Source: Streptomyces cyaneofuscatus
Lineage (GTDB): Bacteria; Actinomycetota; Actinomycetes; Streptomycetales; Streptomycetaceae
Direction: 5' to 3'
DNA: 64,000 bases
NCBI RefSeq assembly: GCF_000718135.1
Contig: NZ_JOEM01000005.1
Span: forward strand, 124,001-188,000
The position numbers and the translations under genes were made by a program. The notes under the pieces are model-generated. The model was given only the letters and a program-made list of their open reading frames with translations, was not told the DNA's origin and did no database searches. Positions within the stretch are counted from its first letter, which is position 1. Every line of letters starts with the position of its first letter. Below are positions 51,331-60,626 of this stretch, piece by piece.

Positions 51331-51450
51331 GGGGCCCGCGCTTGCCGCAGACCTCGCTGCCTACGGCCTGGTCTTCACCCGGGGCACCCCGCCACGGACG
51401 GAGGGTTGCCGGACAGCGGGCCGGGGCCGTAGTCGCTGTCACTCATGACC
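51331..51450 (-). ncRNA. SAM-IV riboswitch
   Basis: On the minus strand the sequence begins GGTCATGAGTGACAGCGACT and continues with GCCCCGGCCCGCTGTCCGG, CAACCCTCCGTCCGTGGCGG, GGTGCCCCGGGTGAAGACC and the 3' piece GCGGCAAGCGCGGGCCCC. This follows the actinobacterial SAM-IV aptamer almost piece by piece. Its P1 stem pairs GGTC at the start with GACC. SAM binding should lower expression of the class V aminotransferase downstream. Confidence 0.92.
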
Positions 51451-51486
51451 TGCGCAGCATCTTGCCATATGTATGCGCACGCGCAA

Positions 51487-51515
51487 GGGCGCAGTCCGGC
51501 ATCCGGACTGCGCCC
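51487..51515 (-). terminator. Terminator after trpD
   Basis: GGGCGCAGTCCGG (51487-51499) pairs perfectly with CCGGACTGCGCCC (51503-51515) around CAT. It lies 21 bp past the trpD stop and just upstream of the SAM-IV promoter (TTGCGC-16-CAAGAT on the minus strand). Confidence 0.88.
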
Positions 51516-51536
51516 TACGTCACACCGTGACTACGG

Positions 51537-52601
51537 TCAGGCGTTGCTGGCCGCCACCCACCGCTCCAGCGCGCGCTTGGCGGCCCCGGAGTCGACGGCC
51601 TCGGCGGCCACCTGGATCTTCGCCGCGATCTGCTCGGTCAGCGTGCCGGGCCCCGGGTCGAGGGCGACCAGCGCCGCCGCCGAGTTGAGCAGCACCGCCT
51701 CCCGTACCGCGCCGCCCTCGCCGTCCAGCAGCCTGCGGGCCACATCGGCGTTATACGAGGCGTCGGCGCCGCGCAGCGCCTCGACGGGGACCAGCGGGAG
51801 GCCGACGTCGCGCGGGTCGAAGGGCTCCTCGCGGACCGTGCCGTCGCGGACCACCCAGACCCGGGAGGTGGCGGTGGTGGTCAGCTCGTCGAGGCCGTCG
51901 TCGCCGCGGAAGACGAGGGCCGAGTTGCCCCGCTCCGCCAGCACGCCCGCGACGATGGGCGCCATCCGGGCGTCGGCCACCCCGATGGCCTGGGAGCGCA
52001 CCTGGGCCGGGTTGGTGAGGGGGCCCAGGATGTTGAACGTGGTCTGCGCGCCGAGCTCCCGGCGGGCCTTGGCCGCGTACCGCAGGGCGGGGTGGAACTT
52101 CACGGCGAAGCAGAAGGTGATGCCCGCCGCCTCGGCGACCTCGACCACCCGCTGCGGGGTCAGCTCCAGGTTGACGCCGAGCTTCTCCAGTACGTCGGAG
52201 GAGCCGCTCGCCGACGAGGCGGCCCGGTTGCCGTGCTTGACGACCTTGGCGCCGGTCCCGGCGATGACGATCGCGGACATGGTGGAGATGTTGACCGTCT
52301 TGGCGAGGTCGCCGCCGGTGCCGACGATGTCGACGGTGCGGCCGGGCACATGGATGGTGTTGGCGTGCGCGTACATCGCGCGCACCAGACCGGTGACCTC
52401 CTCGACGGTCTCGCCCTTGGCCCGCAGCGCGACCGCGAAGCCGGCGATCTGCGCGTCGGTCGCCTCGCCGCTCATGATGCGGTCCATCGCCCAGGCGGTC
52501 GCCTCGGAGGAGAGGTTCTCGCCGCGCAGCAGGGGGTTCAGCAGGCCGGGCCAGGAACGGTCCGCCACGCTGTCGCCGCCGCTCGGGGTCACAACGTTCA
52601 T
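51537..52601 (-). CDS. trpD: Anthranilate phosphoribosyltransferase
   Basis: Encodes 354 residues from ATG 52601, five bases after GGAGCGG. Motifs: [18 protein letters not shown] (PRPP site), [20 protein letters not shown] and [20 protein letters not shown], then [18 protein letters not shown]. It couples anthranilate to PRPP, the second step of tryptophan synthesis. It stands apart from trpEG, as usual in streptomycetes. Confidence 0.96.
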   Translation of the reverse strand: MNVVTPSGGDSVADRSWPGLLNPLLRGENLSSEATAWAMDRIMSGEATDAQIAGFAVALRAKGETVEEVTGLVRAMYAHANTIHVPGRTVDIVGTGGDLAKTVNISTMSAIVIAGTGAKVVKHGNRAASSASGSSDVLEKLGVNLELTPQRVVEVAEAAGITFCFAVKFHPALRYAAKARRELGAQTTFNILGPLTNPAQVRSQAIGVADARMAPIVAGVLAERGNSALVFRGDDGLDELTTTATSRVWVVRDGTVREEPFDPRDVGLPLVPVEALRGADASYNADVARRLLDGEGGAVREAVLLNSAAALVALDPGPGTLTEQIAAKIQVAAEAVDSGAAKRALERWVAASNA

Positions 52602-52670
52602 GGTCCGCTCCAGGGGGTCCACAGCCGGAAAAGATACGGCTCCACCCTATCCAGCCACCGGGACCGCGAA

Positions 52671-52699
52671 GAGCCCCGTCCATCGGATGGACGGGGCTC
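52671..52699 (-). terminator. Terminator of the qcr/ctaE operon
   Basis: GAGCCCCGTCCAT (52671-52683) pairs perfectly with ATGGACGGGGCTC (52687-52699) around CGG, 25 bp past the qcrB stop. Confidence 0.92.
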
Positions 52700-52724
52700 C
52701 CACGGTGGCGATCAGTTCGGACGA

Positions 52725-54371
52725 TCAGTGGTGGCCGTGGCCCTCGCTGATCTCCTTGTACTCCTCGGCGGTGGGCTTGGCGATCTGGTTGTTCTCGCCG
52801 TAGTAGCCCTTGCTGAGCTTGGCGCGCAGCTTCTGGACCGGGGAGATCTTGCGCTTGACGCCGTTCTCGTCGACCTCGGGGCCGAGTTCGACCGGCTTGT
52901 ACTGCTCGTGCGCGGTGAGCGTGTGCAGCTGCCCCGGGGAGAGCGGCTCGTGGATCTCGACGAACTCACCGTGCGGCAGGCGCTTGATGATGCCGGTCTC
53001 GCGACCGTGCAGCACCTTGTCCCGGTCGCGGCGCTGGAGGCCCAGGCAGATCCGCTTCGTGACGATGAACGCGATGACCGGTCCGGCGAAGAAGAAGATC
53101 CGGACGAACCACGAGATGGCGTTCAGCGACAGATGGAAGTGCGTGGCCCACAGGTCGTTACCACCGCCGACGAGGCCGATGAAGTACGCCGTGATCCAGG
53201 CGACGCCCAGCGCCGTACGGGTCGGGGCGTTGCGCGGGCGGTCCAGGATGTGGTGCTCGCGCTTGTCCCCGGTGATCCAGGACTCGACGAACGGGTACAC
53301 CGCGGGCAGCGAGAGCACCAGGCCGAAGAGGACCAGCGGGATGAACACGCCCAGGTTGAGCGTGTGGCCCCAGAAGTTGATCTCCCAGCCCGGCATGACA
53401 CGGACCAGACCCTCGGCGAAGCCCATGTACCAGTCGGGCTGGGCGCCGGTGGACACCTGGTCCGGGCGGTACGGGCCGAGCGCCCAGATCGGGTTGATCG
53501 TGGCGATGGCCGAGATGATCGCGATGATGCCGAAGACCAGGAAGAAGAACCCTCCGGCCTTCGCCATGTACACCGGCAGCAGCGGCATGCCCACGACGTT
53601 CTTGTTGGTCCGCCCGGGACCCGCGAACTGCGTGTGCTTGTGGTAGAAGACCAGGATCAGGTGGGCCACCAGCAGCCCGAGCATGATGCCCGGCAGCAGC
53701 AGGATGTGGATCGAGTAGAACCGGGCCACGAAGTCGTGGCCGGGGAACTCGCCGCCGAACAGGAACATCGAGATGTACGTACCGACGATCGGCACGGACA
53801 GGATCGCGCCCTGGGTGAAGCGGACACCCGTACCGGAGAGCAGGTCGTCCGGGAGGGAGTAGCCGGTGAAGCCGGTGAACATGCCCAGCACGAAGAGCAG
53901 GAAGCCGAAGACCCAGTTGACCTCGCGCGGCTTGCGGAAGGCACCCGTGAAGAAGACCCGGCACATGTGCACGAACATGGCGGCCAGGAAGATCAGCGCG
54001 CCCCAGTGGTGGATCTGCCGCACGAGCAGACCACCGCGGACCTCGAAGCTGATCTTCAGCGTGGAGGCGTAGGCCTCCGACATCCGGATGCCCTGCATCG
54101 GCTCGTACGGGCCGTGGTAGACGACCTCGGTCATGCTCGGCTGGAAGAACAGCGTCAGATACACACCCGTGAGGATGATGATGATGAAGCTGTAGAGCGC
54201 GACCTCACCGAGCATGAAGGACCAGTGGTCCGGGAAGATCTTGCGCATGTTGGCCTTGGCCAGGCCGTAGATGCCCAGCCGGCCGTCCGCCCAGTCGGCG
54301 ACCCGCTCGCCCGCGGGTGCCTTGCGCTGTCCCGCCTGGTCGGCGGGCGGGTTGGTTGTCGCAGTACTCAT
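52725..54371 (-). CDS. qcrB: Cytochrome bc1 complex cytochrome b subunit
   Basis: Encodes 548 residues with the actinobacterial QcrB layout. N-terminal helices carry heme b ligands in LLVRQIHHWGALIFLAAMF and VHMCRVFFTG, plus ARFYSIHILLLPGIM. The Qo-site PDWYMGF (an actinobacterial PEWY variant) follows, then helices of the C-terminal half and a charged cytoplasmic tail of about 120 residues unique to this group. It passes electrons from menaquinol to the c1-like subunit and pumps protons. Overlaps qcrA by 4 bp. Confidence 0.97.
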   Translation of the reverse strand: MSTATTNPPADQAGQRKAPAGERVADWADGRLGIYGLAKANMRKIFPDHWSFMLGEVALYSFIIIILTGVYLTLFFQPSMTEVVYHGPYEPMQGIRMSEAYASTLKISFEVRGGLLVRQIHHWGALIFLAAMFVHMCRVFFTGAFRKPREVNWVFGFLLFVLGMFTGFTGYSLPDDLLSGTGVRFTQGAILSVPIVGTYISMFLFGGEFPGHDFVARFYSIHILLLPGIMLGLLVAHLILVFYHKHTQFAGPGRTNKNVVGMPLLPVYMAKAGGFFFLVFGIIAIISAIATINPIWALGPYRPDQVSTGAQPDWYMGFAEGLVRVMPGWEINFWGHTLNLGVFIPLVLFGLVLSLPAVYPFVESWITGDKREHHILDRPRNAPTRTALGVAWITAYFIGLVGGGNDLWATHFHLSLNAISWFVRIFFFAGPVIAFIVTKRICLGLQRRDRDKVLHGRETGIIKRLPHGEFVEIHEPLSPGQLHTLTAHEQYKPVELGPEVDENGVKRKISPVQKLRAKLSKGYYGENNQIAKPTAEEYKEISEGHGHH

Positions 54372-55420
54372 CCGCGCTCCCAGAAGGAAGGGCCGACGGG
54401 CTCGTCGAAGTCACCGAGCGCCTCGAGGTTGCCCTCGCTGTTCACGCCGATCCGCAGCTGCGGGAGCGCGTGGCCGGCCGGACCGAAGATGACGCGGGCG
54501 CCGTCGGAGAGGTCGAAGGTGGACTGGTGGCACGGGCAGAGCACGTGGTGTGTCTGCTGCTCGTACAGGCTGATCGGGCAGCCGACGTGGGTGCAGATCT
54601 TGGAGAAGGCGACGATGCCCTCGTGGGCCCAGTCGCGCTGGCGCTTGTCCTTGATGTCGTCCGGCTCGATGCGGACGATCATCAGGGCGGCCTTGGCGAT
54701 CTGCGACAGGAAGTCGTGCGCGTCGTCCTCGAGCCCCTCGGGCTTCGCGAAGGTCAGCGACCCCACGGCGACGTGCTCGGGACGCAGCGGCTGGCCAGTG
54801 TTCATGTTGACGAGCAGCTTGCCCTTGGCCCACATCGTGGTCCGGAGCTTCTTCTCCGGGAGCGGACCGAGGTCGCGCAGCAGCACCACACCGGCGAGCG
54901 GCACCAGGGCCAGCGCGCCGAACATCGTGGTGCGGATGAGCTTGCGCCGGCCGATCGCCGACTCCTCGGCACCGGCCTTGAAGTCGGCCAGGACCTGGGC
55001 CTTGACCTCGGCCGGAGCCTCGATCGGGTGCCGTTCGGCGGCGACCTCGACGTCGGACATCAGGGTGCGCGCCCAGTGGACGGCGCCCGCTCCGATGAAG
55101 AAGAGCGCGAAGCCGAGCGTCAGTCCCAGGGAGAAGTTGAGCGCGCTCACATGGCCGAAGGGCCAGATGAAGACGATCTTGTCCACCGGGAAGATGACGT
55201 AGGAGGCGATGAAGCCCACCGTCGACAGCATCGAGAGGACGAACATGAACGCGACGGCCCGCTCCGAGCGGTTCGCGGCGCGTTCGTCGAGGTCCTGGAT
55301 GCGCGGCTTGTGGGCCGGCAGCCCGGGGTCGGCGAACGGGTCGGCCGTACCCTCCACCGCGCCGTGCGCGGTCTCCTGCACTACGGGCAGGTTGTCTTCT
55401 GGAATCTGTTGGCTACTCAT
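54368..55420 (-). CDS. qcrA: Rieske [2Fe-2S] subunit of cytochrome bc1
   Basis: Encodes 350 residues. Three membrane helices lie in the first half (about 57-78, 85-110 and 165-190), as in other actinobacterial Rieske proteins. The cluster ligands are KICTHVGCPISLY and LCPCHQSTFD. It transfers electrons from menaquinol to cytochrome cc. Its start overlaps the end of qcrC by 4 bp and its own end overlaps qcrB, giving tight translational coupling. Confidence 0.97.
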   Translation of the reverse strand: MSSQQIPEDNLPVVQETAHGAVEGTADPFADPGLPAHKPRIQDLDERAANRSERAVAFMFVLSMLSTVGFIASYVIFPVDKIVFIWPFGHVSALNFSLGLTLGFALFFIGAGAVHWARTLMSDVEVAAERHPIEAPAEVKAQVLADFKAGAEESAIGRRKLIRTTMFGALALVPLAGVVLLRDLGPLPEKKLRTTMWAKGKLLVNMNTGQPLRPEHVAVGSLTFAKPEGLEDDAHDFLSQIAKAALMIVRIEPDDIKDKRQRDWAHEGIVAFSKICTHVGCPISLYEQQTHHVLCPCHQSTFDLSDGARVIFGPAGHALPQLRIGVNSEGNLEALGDFDEPVGPSFWERG

Positions 55421-56226
55421 GACTTCTTGGCCTTAGCGGTGTGGGCCGCGACCCAAATGGCAACTGCGACGAGGGCACCGAGCCCGAAGATCCAGGCGAA
55501 CAGACCTTCGCTGACCGGACCCAGACCGCCGAGGGCGAGGCCGCCGGGGCTCGCCGACTCCGAACCGTTCACGGTCTGGATGTACGCGATGATGTCCTTC
55601 TTCTCCTGCTCCGGCATCGTCGTGTCGGGGAAGGAGGGCATGGACTGCGGGCCGGTCTGCATGGCCTCGTAGATGTGCTTCGGGCTCACGCCTTCGAGGT
55701 CCGGGGCGTACTTGCCCTTGGTCAGGGCGCCGCCCTTACCCGTGAAGTTGTGGCACTGGGCGCAGTTGTTGCGGAACAGTTCGCCACCCTTGGCGACGTC
55801 CGCGCCGGCCGGGTCGACCTGCTTGTCGGTCGGCGTGATCGGACCGGCGCCGAGCGACGCGACGTACGCCGCGAGCTGGTCGATCTCCGCCTGGGTGTAG
55901 ATGACCGGCTTCTTCGGTACCTGGGCGCCCGGCTGCTGCGCGGGCATACGGCCCGTGCCGACCTGGAAGTCGACGGCGGCGGAGCCCACGCCCACGAGGG
56001 ACGGCCCGTCGGTGGTGCCCTGACCGCCGGTTCCGTGGCAGCTGGCGCAGCCTACGGTGTAGAGCTTCTTGCCCTCGTCGATGGCGAGGGACTGGGCGGT
56101 TTCATCGGCCTGCGCCTTGCCCGCAGGCGCAAACGCGGCGTACAGCCCCCCGGTAGCCGCCAGCGCGAGGAGTAGTACGACGACCGCCGCCAGCGGATGG
56201 CGTCGTCGTGCGGAGAGCTTTTTCAC
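55417..56226 (-). CDS. qcrC: Diheme cytochrome c subunit of bc1 complex
   Basis: Encodes 269 residues. An N-terminal membrane helix (about 10-32), two c-type heme sites CASCHG and CAQCHN and a C-terminal helix (about 242-262) give the actinobacterial cytochrome cc, which replaces both c1 and a soluble cytochrome c, handing electrons directly to the CuA site of CtaC. First qcr gene, 56 bp after ctaE. Confidence 0.96.
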   Translation of the reverse strand: MKKLSARRRHPLAAVVVLLLALAATGGLYAAFAPAGKAQADETAQSLAIDEGKKLYTVGCASCHGTGGQGTTDGPSLVGVGSAAVDFQVGTGRMPAQQPGAQVPKKPVIYTQAEIDQLAAYVASLGAGPITPTDKQVDPAGADVAKGGELFRNNCAQCHNFTGKGGALTKGKYAPDLEGVSPKHIYEAMQTGPQSMPSFPDTTMPEQEKKDIIAYIQTVNGSESASPGGLALGGLGPVSEGLFAWIFGLGALVAVAIWVAAHTAKAKKS

Positions 56227-56282
56227 GGATTACCCCGGTGTCAGGATCTTCTGCGTCGATGGTGGGCGGGTGCGAGCCCCGG

Positions 56283-56903
56283 TTACTTGATCATGTAGAT
56301 CGTTGCGAACAGACCGATCCACACCACGTCCACGAAGTGCCAGTAGTAGGACACGACGATGGCCGCGGTGGCCTGGTCATGGGTGAACCTCTTGGCTGCG
56401 TACGTCCTGCCGAGTACCAGCAGGAAGGCGATGAGACCGCCCGTCACGTGCAGACCGTGGAAGCCGGTGGTCAGGTAGAACACCGAGCCGTACGGGTCGG
56501 ACGACAGGGAGAGCCCTGCGTCCTTGACCAGCTCGGTGTACTCCAGGACCTGGCCGCCGATGAAGATCGAACCCATCACGAACGTCACGATGAACCAGGT
56601 GCGGAGCTTCTTCACATCGCCCCGCTCGGCGGCGAAGACGCCGAGCTGGCAGGTGAGTGAGGAGAGCACCAGGATCGTGGTGTTCGTGGCCGAGAACGGG
56701 AAGTTCAGATGCCCGGCCATCTCCTTCCAGTAATCGGGTCCCATCACCGATCGCAGGGTGAAGTACATCGCGAAGAGGGCCGCGAAGAACATCAGCTCGG
56801 AACTCAACCAGATGATGGTTCCGACGCTGGTGAGGTTCGGCCGATTGACCGACGGGTGCGCGTGCCCGGTTTCTACTGTCGTTGCTGTCGCCACGACCGA
56901 CAT
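56283..56903 (-). CDS. ctaE: Cytochrome aa3 oxidase subunit III
   Basis: Encodes 206 residues with five membrane helices. Blocks: [20 protein letters not shown] (helix I-II), [40 protein letters not shown] and [19 protein letters not shown]. It supports the catalytic subunit. It is the first gene of the ctaE-qcrCAB unit, separate from ctaC/D/F further along, as in other streptomycetes. The promoter lies between it and the divergent gene at 57091. Confidence 0.96.
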   Translation of the reverse strand: MSVVATATTVETGHAHPSVNRPNLTSVGTIIWLSSELMFFAALFAMYFTLRSVMGPDYWKEMAGHLNFPFSATNTTILVLSSLTCQLGVFAAERGDVKKLRTWFIVTFVMGSIFIGGQVLEYTELVKDAGLSLSSDPYGSVFYLTTGFHGLHVTGGLIAFLLVLGRTYAAKRFTHDQATAAIVVSYYWHFVDVVWIGLFATIYMIK

Positions 56904-57090
56904 TATGTCGGTCGCTTATCCCGCCCTCACTCCGGGGGGTGCCGTTCGGTGTGTCAGTCCCGTGTGTCCTGCCCGAACGGCCCATCGAATCGGTGTCCTT
57001 ACCGGTGCTGACGGCCGGTCGACCGGAGTACGATCCGCGCATCGGTTCATGCCCCGAGAGCCCCGAAGACACAGATGTCACGGAGGAACA

Positions 57091-57492
57091 ATGCAGGCGA
57101 CCGCCACGGTCCTGGTCTACAGCGACGACGCCAACATCCGCGAGCAGGTGAAGCTGGCAGCCGGTCGCAGGCCTGCCGCCGACGTGCCACCGGTGAAGTT
57201 CCTGGAGTGCGCGACGCTTCCGGCCGTCCTGGCGGCGCTGGACGGCGGCGGCATCGACGTCTGCGTCCTGGACGGCGAGACGGCTCCCATCGGCGGCATG
57301 GGCGTCTGCCGTCAGATCAAGGACGAGATCTTCCACTGCCCCCCGGTCCTCCTGCTGATCGGCCGCCCGCAGGACGCCTGGCTGGCCACCTGGAGCCGGG
57401 CGGAGGCGGCTGTGACGCTGCCGGTGGACCCGGTGGAGTTCGCCGACGCGCTGGCGGCGCTGCTGCGCGCCCGGCTCGCCGTGGAGGCCTGA
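57091..57492 (+). CDS. Receiver-like domain protein
   Basis: Encodes 133 residues from ATG 57091, behind GGAGGAAC. A single response-regulator-like fold: ATVLVYSDDANIREQVKLAA (acidic pocket), D61 in IDVCVLDGETAPIGGMGVCR as likely phospho-acceptor position, and VLLLIGRPQDAWLATW; the usual conserved Lys is not where expected (VTLPVDPVEF), so phosphorylation is doubtful. No output domain. It diverges from ctaE, and its genomic link to respiration is conserved as far as I recall. Confidence 0.75.
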   Translation: MQATATVLVYSDDANIREQVKLAAGRRPAADVPPVKFLECATLPAVLAALDGGGIDVCVLDGETAPIGGMGVCRQIKDEIFHCPPVLLLIGRPQDAWLATWSRAEAAVTLPVDPVEFADALAALLRARLAVEA

Positions 57493-57511
57493 GAGGGCCC
57501 TGTGAGCCCGC

Positions 57512-57542
57512 CAGGAGCGCCCCGCCGTGCGGGGCGCTCCTG
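57512..57542. terminator. Bidirectional terminator
   Basis: CAGGAGCGCCCCGC (57512-57525) pairs perfectly with GCGGGGCGCTCCTG (57529-57542) around CGT, between the convergent receiver-like gene and the L,D-transpeptidase. Confidence 0.9.
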
Positions 57543-57552
57543 CTGTGTCCGG

Positions 57553-58806
57553 TCAGACATGCGGGCGCAGGCGGGCGGCCTGGAGCGTCTGCGGGCTGTC
57601 CGGCACCCCTTCGTTGAGGGCGCTGCCCTTCTGCCACTTCTCCCAGGAGAGGTTCCAGTCGCCGAACCCGTTGTCGAACGGGGTCATGGTCTCCCCCGCG
57701 CTGCCGACGACCTTCACGATGTCGCCCTGGCGCACGGTGTCGAAGAACCACTCGGCGTTGCCGGTGGACATCCCGGTGCAGCCGTGGCTGACGTTGGCGC
57801 TGCCCTGGGAGCCGACGGACCACGGCGCGGCGTGGACGTACTCGCCGCTCCAGGTCACCCGGGTGGCCCAGTAGACCGGCAGGTCGTACGACTCCGAGGA
57901 GCCGGCGGCGATGCCGATGCTCTCCCCGCGCATCCGTACGAACTGCTCCTTGGCGAGGATCACCTTGACGCCGTTGCGGGTGGAGAAGCCGGGCTTGCCG
58001 GTGGTGACCGGAATGGTGTTGATCACTTCTCCGTTGCGCAGGACCGTCATGGTGTGGGTCGAGGCGTCGGTGAGGGCCTCGATCCGGTCGCCGGTGGTGA
58101 TCTTCAGGGGCTTGGCCTCGGCCCCGTAGAGGGCGTTGGTCACCTTGATGCCGGTGAGGTTGGAGCGGACCTCGATGGTGGCGTTGGCGGGCCAGAACTC
58201 CTGGGGGCGGTAGTGGAGCTTCTTGTCGTCGACCCAGTACCAGGAGCCGGTGGAGGCCGGGGTGGAGCGGACCTTCAGGGCGCGCTCGACGGTGGCGCGA
58301 GCGGCCTTGTCGGTGACCGGAGCACTGAGTTCCGCCGTGATGGGCTGTCCGACGCCGTAGGTGCCCGCCTCCGGGCCGAAGGCGACCTTCAGCAGCTTCT
58401 TGGGCGAGGAGGTGTCGAAAGCGAGCGTACGGGTGCCAGGAGCGCCGTCCCCGTTCTCGGTGGAGACCCTGACGGTGTATCCGGTGCCGGCCGCCAGCGG
58501 GGCCGTGGAGCGCCACCTCCGGCCGTCGGCGGAGAGCTCGCCGGCCAGGTGGCGGCCGCCCGTGTCCACGGCGCTGACGTCGGTGATGCGGCCGTCGTCA
58601 CCCTTGACGGTGACTTCCAGCGGCTTGTCGGGGTCGGCCTTCTCGTTCTTGGAGGGGCCGTTGAAGGAGACCTGGTCGCCCGCGTCGTACGGCTTCGTCG
58701 ACAGCGGGTGTCCGTCGGGCTCACCACAGGCGGTCGCACCCGCGCCAAGGGTCACGACCAGCAGAGTGCAGCTCACTACGGTGCGGATGCGCGGCGTGTG
58801 GTTCAT
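57553..58806 (-). CDS. L,D-transpeptidase lipoprotein (YkuD)
   Basis: Encodes 417 residues from ATG 58806. A signal peptide with lipobox GATAC (Cys 27) suggests lipid anchoring. Two Ig-like domains (about 45-255) precede the YkuD domain: HTMTVLRNGEVINTIPVTTG and, near 360, the catalytic motif ANVSHGCTGMSTGNAEWFFD with His and Cys. The usual Arg two residues after Cys is Met here (HGCTGM), as in the actinobacterial subgroup LdtMt2-like enzymes. It forms 3-3 cross-links in peptidoglycan. Located beside the cta genes but with its own promoter. Confidence 0.9.
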   Translation of the reverse strand: MNHTPRIRTVVSCTLLVVTLGAGATACGEPDGHPLSTKPYDAGDQVSFNGPSKNEKADPDKPLEVTVKGDDGRITDVSAVDTGGRHLAGELSADGRRWRSTAPLAAGTGYTVRVSTENGDGAPGTRTLAFDTSSPKKLLKVAFGPEAGTYGVGQPITAELSAPVTDKAARATVERALKVRSTPASTGSWYWVDDKKLHYRPQEFWPANATIEVRSNLTGIKVTNALYGAEAKPLKITTGDRIEALTDASTHTMTVLRNGEVINTIPVTTGKPGFSTRNGVKVILAKEQFVRMRGESIGIAAGSSESYDLPVYWATRVTWSGEYVHAAPWSVGSQGSANVSHGCTGMSTGNAEWFFDTVRQGDIVKVVGSAGETMTPFDNGFGDWNLSWEKWQKGSALNEGVPDSPQTLQAARLRPHV

Positions 58807-58861
58807 GTCATCACGCTAAGAAGATTCATCCGATCCAGCGCGTTCAATGACTCCGAACGAG

Positions 58862-58900
58862 CGAGGGGCCCGTGTCGCTTCCTGCGACGCGGGCCCCTCG
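58862..58900 (-). terminator. Terminator of the ctaCDF operon
   Basis: CGAGGGGCCCG (58862-58872) pairs with CGGGCCCCTCG (58890-58900), with an inner GTCGC/GCGAC stem. It lies 32 bp past the ctaF stop. Confidence 0.88.
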
Positions 58901-58932
58901 TGGGGTAGTGCGGTGTCACCCTCCAGAGGGTG

Positions 58933-59331
58933 TCACTGGGTGCGGTTCTCACCCCGGTAGTACTCGAAGACCCAGCCGAAGAGGCCGATCAGGAGCAGCG
59001 GAGCCGAGAAGTACATCAGCCACCAGCCGAAGACGACGCCCAGGAAGGCGAAGGCGCCACCGACCGCCAGGGAGAGCGGCTGCCAGCTGTGCGGGGAGAA
59101 GAAACCCAGCTCGCCCGCCTCGTCGGCGACGTCCGCCTCCTTGTTGTCCTGGGCCATGGCGTCGACCCGGTTGGCCGTGAAGGCCAGGTAGAAGCCGATC
59201 ATGACCGAGAGCCCGAAGGCCAGGAAGAGGGCCGTGGTGCCGACCGGCTCCTTCGACCACACGCCGTACACGACGGCCATGCCGAGGATGAAGACGCTCA
59301 GCCAGATGAACATCTGTCCCTGGATCTTCAC
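58933..59331 (-). CDS. ctaF: Cytochrome aa3 oxidase subunit IV (actinobacterial)
   Basis: Encodes 132 residues with four hydrophobic helices (about 5-25, 30-52, 85-105 and 108-126). It is a small actinobacterial subunit with no heme ligands; the segment [20 protein letters not shown] is typical. It overlaps the end of ctaD by 4 bp, so stoichiometric translation is expected. Confidence 0.93.
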   Translation of the reverse strand: MKIQGQMFIWLSVFILGMAVVYGVWSKEPVGTTALFLAFGLSVMIGFYLAFTANRVDAMAQDNKEADVADEAGELGFFSPHSWQPLSLAVGGAFAFLGVVFGWWLMYFSAPLLLIGLFGWVFEYYRGENRTQ

Positions 59332-60626
59332 TTGCCTGCCTCCTTGCCGCCGGCGAGGGCCTTGTCCGACTCGGAGTGGTGCTCAAGCTGTTCGAGCGCC
59401 GCGATCTCCGGGTGGTGCAGGTCGAACGCCGGGGATTCGGAACGGATCCGCGGCAGGGTGATGAAGTTGTGCCGCGGGGGCGGGCAGGAGGTCGCCCACT
59501 CCAGCGAGCGGCCGTAACCCCAGGGGTCGTCGACCTCGATCTTCTTGCCGTACTTGGCGGTCTTCCAGACGTTGTAGAAGAACGGCAGCATCGACAGGCC
59601 GAGCACGAAGGACGCGATCGTGGAGATCGTGTTCAGCGCGGTGAAGCCGTCGGCGGCGAGGTAGTCCGCGTATCGACGCGGCATTCCCTCGGCACCGAGC
59701 CAGTGCTGCACCAGGAAGGTGCCGTGGAAGCCGACGAACAGCGTCCAGAAGGTGATCTTCCCGAGCCGCTCGTCCAGCATCTTGCCGGTGAACTTCGGCC
59801 ACCAGAAGTGGAATCCGGAGAACATCGCGAAGACCACGGTGCCGAAGATGACGTAGTGGAAGTGCGCGACGACGAAGTACGAGTCGGAGACGTGGAAGTC
59901 CATCGGGGGCGAGGCCAGGATGACGCCGGTCAGACCACCGAAGGTGAAGGTGATGAGGAAGCCGACGGCCCAGAGCATCGGTGTCTCGAAGGACAACGAC
60001 CCCTTCCACATGGTGCCGATCCAGTTGAAGAACTTCACACCCGTTGGCACCGCGATGAGGAAGGTCATGAAGGAGAAGAACGGCAATAGCACGCCGCCCG
60101 TCACATACATGTGGTGCGCCCACACCGTCACCGAAAGACCGGCGATCGCGATCGTCGCGGCGATCAGACCGATGTAGCCGAACATCGGCTTGCGGCTGAA
60201 TACCGGGATGACCTCGGAAATGATTCCGAAGAACGGCAGGGCGATGATGTACACCTCTGGGTGTCCGAAGAACCAGAAGAGGTGTTGCCACAGCAACGCG
60301 CCGCCATTGGCGGAGTCGAAGATATGCGCACCGAATTTACGGTCCGCCTCCAGCGCGAAGAGCGCGGCGGCGAGAACCGGGAAGGCCAGCAGGACCAGGA
60401 CACCGGTCAGCAGGACGTTCCAGGTGAAGATCGGCATGCGGAACATCGTCATGCCGGGGGCGCGCATGCAGATGATCGTGGTGATGAAGTTGACCGAGGT
60501 CTTGTGGTCAGTGGTGGTCAGCCACTTGATGACGACGTTTCCCGGCTGCTTGCGGCGGACGGGCAGCTCGTCCTCGTACGAGTCGTCTGCCGGCGCCGCA
60601 CCCTGAGGTTCGTTGAGGATGCTCAC
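59328..60626 (-). CDS. ctaD: Cytochrome aa3 oxidase subunit I, internally deleted
   Basis: Encodes 432 residues from GTG 60626, overlapping ctaC (GTGA) and ctaF. The sequence from residue 44 on is a normal Cta[37 protein letters not shown] with CuB His and Tyr, [14 protein letters not shown], and [16 protein letters not shown] with heme ligands. But residues 30-43 ([13 protein letters not shown]) join directly to SVNFITT. In other streptomycetes about 145 residues lie between these points, covering the first transmembrane helices and the MHGTIM helix II with a heme a ligand. The frame is kept, so a protein is predicted, but it should not assemble a working oxidase. Natural deletion or assembly error cannot be told apart here. 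Confidence 0.9.
   Translation of the reverse strand: MSILNEPQGAAPADDSYEDELPVRRKQPGNVVIKWLTTTDHKTSVNFITTIICMRAPGMTMFRMPIFTWNVLLTGVLVLLAFPVLAAALFALEADRKFGAHIFDSANGGALLWQHLFWFFGHPEVYIIALPFFGIISEVIPVFSRKPMFGYIGLIAATIAIAGLSVTVWAHHMYVTGGVLLPFFSFMTFLIAVPTGVKFFNWIGTMWKGSLSFETPMLWAVGFLITFTFGGLTGVILASPPMDFHVSDSYFVVAHFHYVIFGTVVFAMFSGFHFWWPKFTGKMLDERLGKITFWTLFVGFHGTFLVQHWLGAEGMPRRYADYLAADGFTALNTISTIASFVLGLSMLPFFYNVWKTAKYGKKIEVDDPWGYGRSLEWATSCPPPRHNFITLPRIRSESPAFDLHHPEIAALEQLEHHSESDKALAGGKEAGK

Noticed and set aside
51257..51442. 61-codon minus-strand frame over the SAM-IV region
   Set aside because: It coincides with the conserved aptamer, whose sequence is explained as RNA structure; only its last six codons (VSKRMR) have a ribosome site.
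52092..55202. 1036-codon plus-strand frame across trpD, qcrB and qcrA
   Set aside because: Antisense to three well-recognised genes, with highly repetitive charged composition.
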